Shown here: positions 5,792-6,673 of the stretch, piece by piece
Numbering within the stretch: the stretch's first letter is position 1
Layout of the letters: each line of letters begins with the position of its first letter
Program-made: the position numbers and the translations under genes
Assembly (NCBI GenBank): GCA_030598425.1
Contig: JAUVPY010000154.1
Coordinates: forward strand, 1-6,673
From: Anaerolineae bacterium
GTDB lineage: Bacteria; Chloroflexota; Anaerolineae; 4572-78; NAK82
Direction: 5' to 3'
Length of the DNA stretch: 6,673 nt
The notes under the pieces: generated by a model
Told to the model about the DNA's origin: nothing
Database searches by the model: none
The model's input: the letters and a program-made list of their open reading frames with translations, nothing else

Positions 5792-6634
5792 TCAGATCGA
5801 CTCTGACGGCTCGAAGTAATGTCTTACAATCTCGAGCGTGGCTGTCCGTGCCGCTGTCGCCAGCTCCCCCGGATCGCGTTCCCAGTATTCGGGACGGAAT
5901 AGTTCGACAGAGCACAACCCATCAAAGCCGGTTTGCTTAAGGCTGACCAGAATGTCATCGAGGGGGATCACCCCTTCCCCGGGCAACAACCGATGGGCAT
6001 CCTCGATGGTTTCCAGGGGGCGCTCCTCCACATCATTGATGTGAAAGATGAAAATCTTGCGTGGATCAATCTGTTCAATCGACCTAAGCTCCGACCCACC
6101 AGCAAAGAAGTGGCAGGTATCTATCACCAGTCCGATATTGGAGCGGTCCGTCTCTATAACGATCTCCCAACACTGATCCAGGGTACGTACCGAGCACCAT
6201 GGGAAACCCAAGAACTCGAAGGCGAGTTGTACATCGTAAAGAGCAGCTATCTCCGACAACTCGCGCAGCACGCGCACCGATTCGTCCTTGATGTCCTTCC
6301 AGCCTGTGCCTTCCGGCGTCGGGCTGGGCACTACAACGATTTTATCGCAACCCAGATTTTGGGCCAACCCACACAACTCTTGGCAGCGAACTTTTATGGC
6401 TTCATACTCTTCTGACGACCGGAAGGTGATGAACTCAATCGAGTTGATGCTGGCTGGCTGCAGGCCAGCTCGGTCAAACAGCCCCTTTAGCTCCCCGACG
6501 GGGTCCGCTTTCAGGTAGTCGTCCATCTTGGCTGCCCAAATCTCCAGTGCCTTGAACCCGGCCGCGCTTGTTGCAGCGATGTCCTCCGGCAGAGTGGCCT
6601 TCATCGTAGTGGCGCCGTTGAGAGCAAGCAGCAT
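5792..6634 (-). CDS. iolI: IolI-like sugar/inosose isomerase, xylose-isomerase-like TIM barrel
   Basis: 280-residue cytoplasmic enzyme of the AP-endonuclease-2/xylose-isomerase TIM-barrel group. It tracks B. subtilis IolI (2-keto-myo-inositol isomerase, 278 residues) along its length as I recall that sequence: NGATT near the start (NEATT in IolI), LAFEFLGFPWC, IGLVIDTCHFF, KIFIFHINDVEERP, LLPGEGVIPLDD and CSVELFRPEYW. The four metal ligands of IolI correspond here to Glu140, Asp172, His198 and Glu244, all present, so it should be active on a keto-polyol or ketose by proton transfer. I start at 6634 rather than the ATG at 6640: AAGGAG lies seven bases before 6634 but only one before 6640, and the shorter form aligns with IolI from its first residue. 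It precedes the transporter genes in the same direction with a 223-base gap. IolI-like specificity is likely but not proven; an IolE/IolH-like dehydratase or a ketose epimerase is the main alternative. Confidence 0.85.
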   Translation of the reverse strand: MLLALNGATTMKATLPEDIAATSAAGFKALEIWAAKMDDYLKADPVGELKGLFDRAGLQPASINSIEFITFRSSEEYEAIKVRCQELCGLAQNLGCDKIVVVPSPTPEGTGWKDIKDESVRVLRELSEIAALYDVQLAFEFLGFPWCSVRTLDQCWEIVIETDRSNIGLVIDTCHFFAGGSELRSIEQIDPRKIFIFHINDVEERPLETIEDAHRLLPGEGVIPLDDILVSLKQTGFDGLCSVELFRPEYWERDPGELATAARTATLEIVRHYFEPSESI

Positions 6635-6641
6635 AGCCATT

Positions 6642-6647
6642 CTCCTT
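6642..6647 (-). promoter_or_regulatory. Ribosome binding site deciding the isomerase start
   Basis: AAGGAG in the transcribed direction. It leaves seven bases to the ATG at 6634 and one base to the ATG at 6640, which favours the shorter protein. Only 26 bases remain upstream before the window edge, so the promoter of this operon is not visible. Confidence 0.75.
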
Positions 6648-6673
6648 GTGTCAAATCAGGATTGGGTACAAAA

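Overview
Every supportable gene in this window lies on the minus strand, so transcription runs from high to low coordinates. The two solute-binding lipoproteins both carry, just after the lipidated cysteine, a long linker of valine, glutamate and lysine (patterns such as VEKEVV, VTQEVEVEV). That linker is typical of binding proteins from Chloroflexota (Anaerolineae and relatives), and the fairly GC-rich composition fits. I infer a chloroflexotal genome or metagenome contig; there is no rRNA or marker gene to prove it.

In transcription order the window holds: an IolI-like TIM-barrel isomerase/epimerase (6634-5792); a first solute-binding lipoprotein (5568-4228); an intergenic region with a perfect 15-bp stem-loop; two ABC permeases (4016-3165 and 3168-2332, overlapping by ATGA); the ABC ATPase (2331-1255, directly abutting the permease stop); the remnant of a PfkB-family sugar kinase (1247 to about 1033) broken by a one-base deletion, a nonsense codon and loss of about three quarters of the gene; and a second solute-binding lipoprotein of a different family (995 to beyond the left edge).

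The transporter genes form one complete importer of the spermidine/iron/sugar-phosphate type (binding protein, two permeases, TOBE-containing ATPase). The flanking isomerase and the dead kinase suggest the cargo is a sugar, cyclitol or related polyol rather than a polyamine or iron. The second binding protein resembles AfuA: it lacks the paired tyrosines of ferric-binding FbpA and has a His-Asp...Glu set with the spacing I recall for the sugar-phosphate site of AfuA. It may be a second receptor for this importer, or the first gene of another importer beyond the window, brought close by the deletion that removed the kinase.

The least expected object is the kinase remnant, which fills what looks like an empty intergenic gap and shows that the operon once encoded uptake, isomerisation and phosphorylation together.
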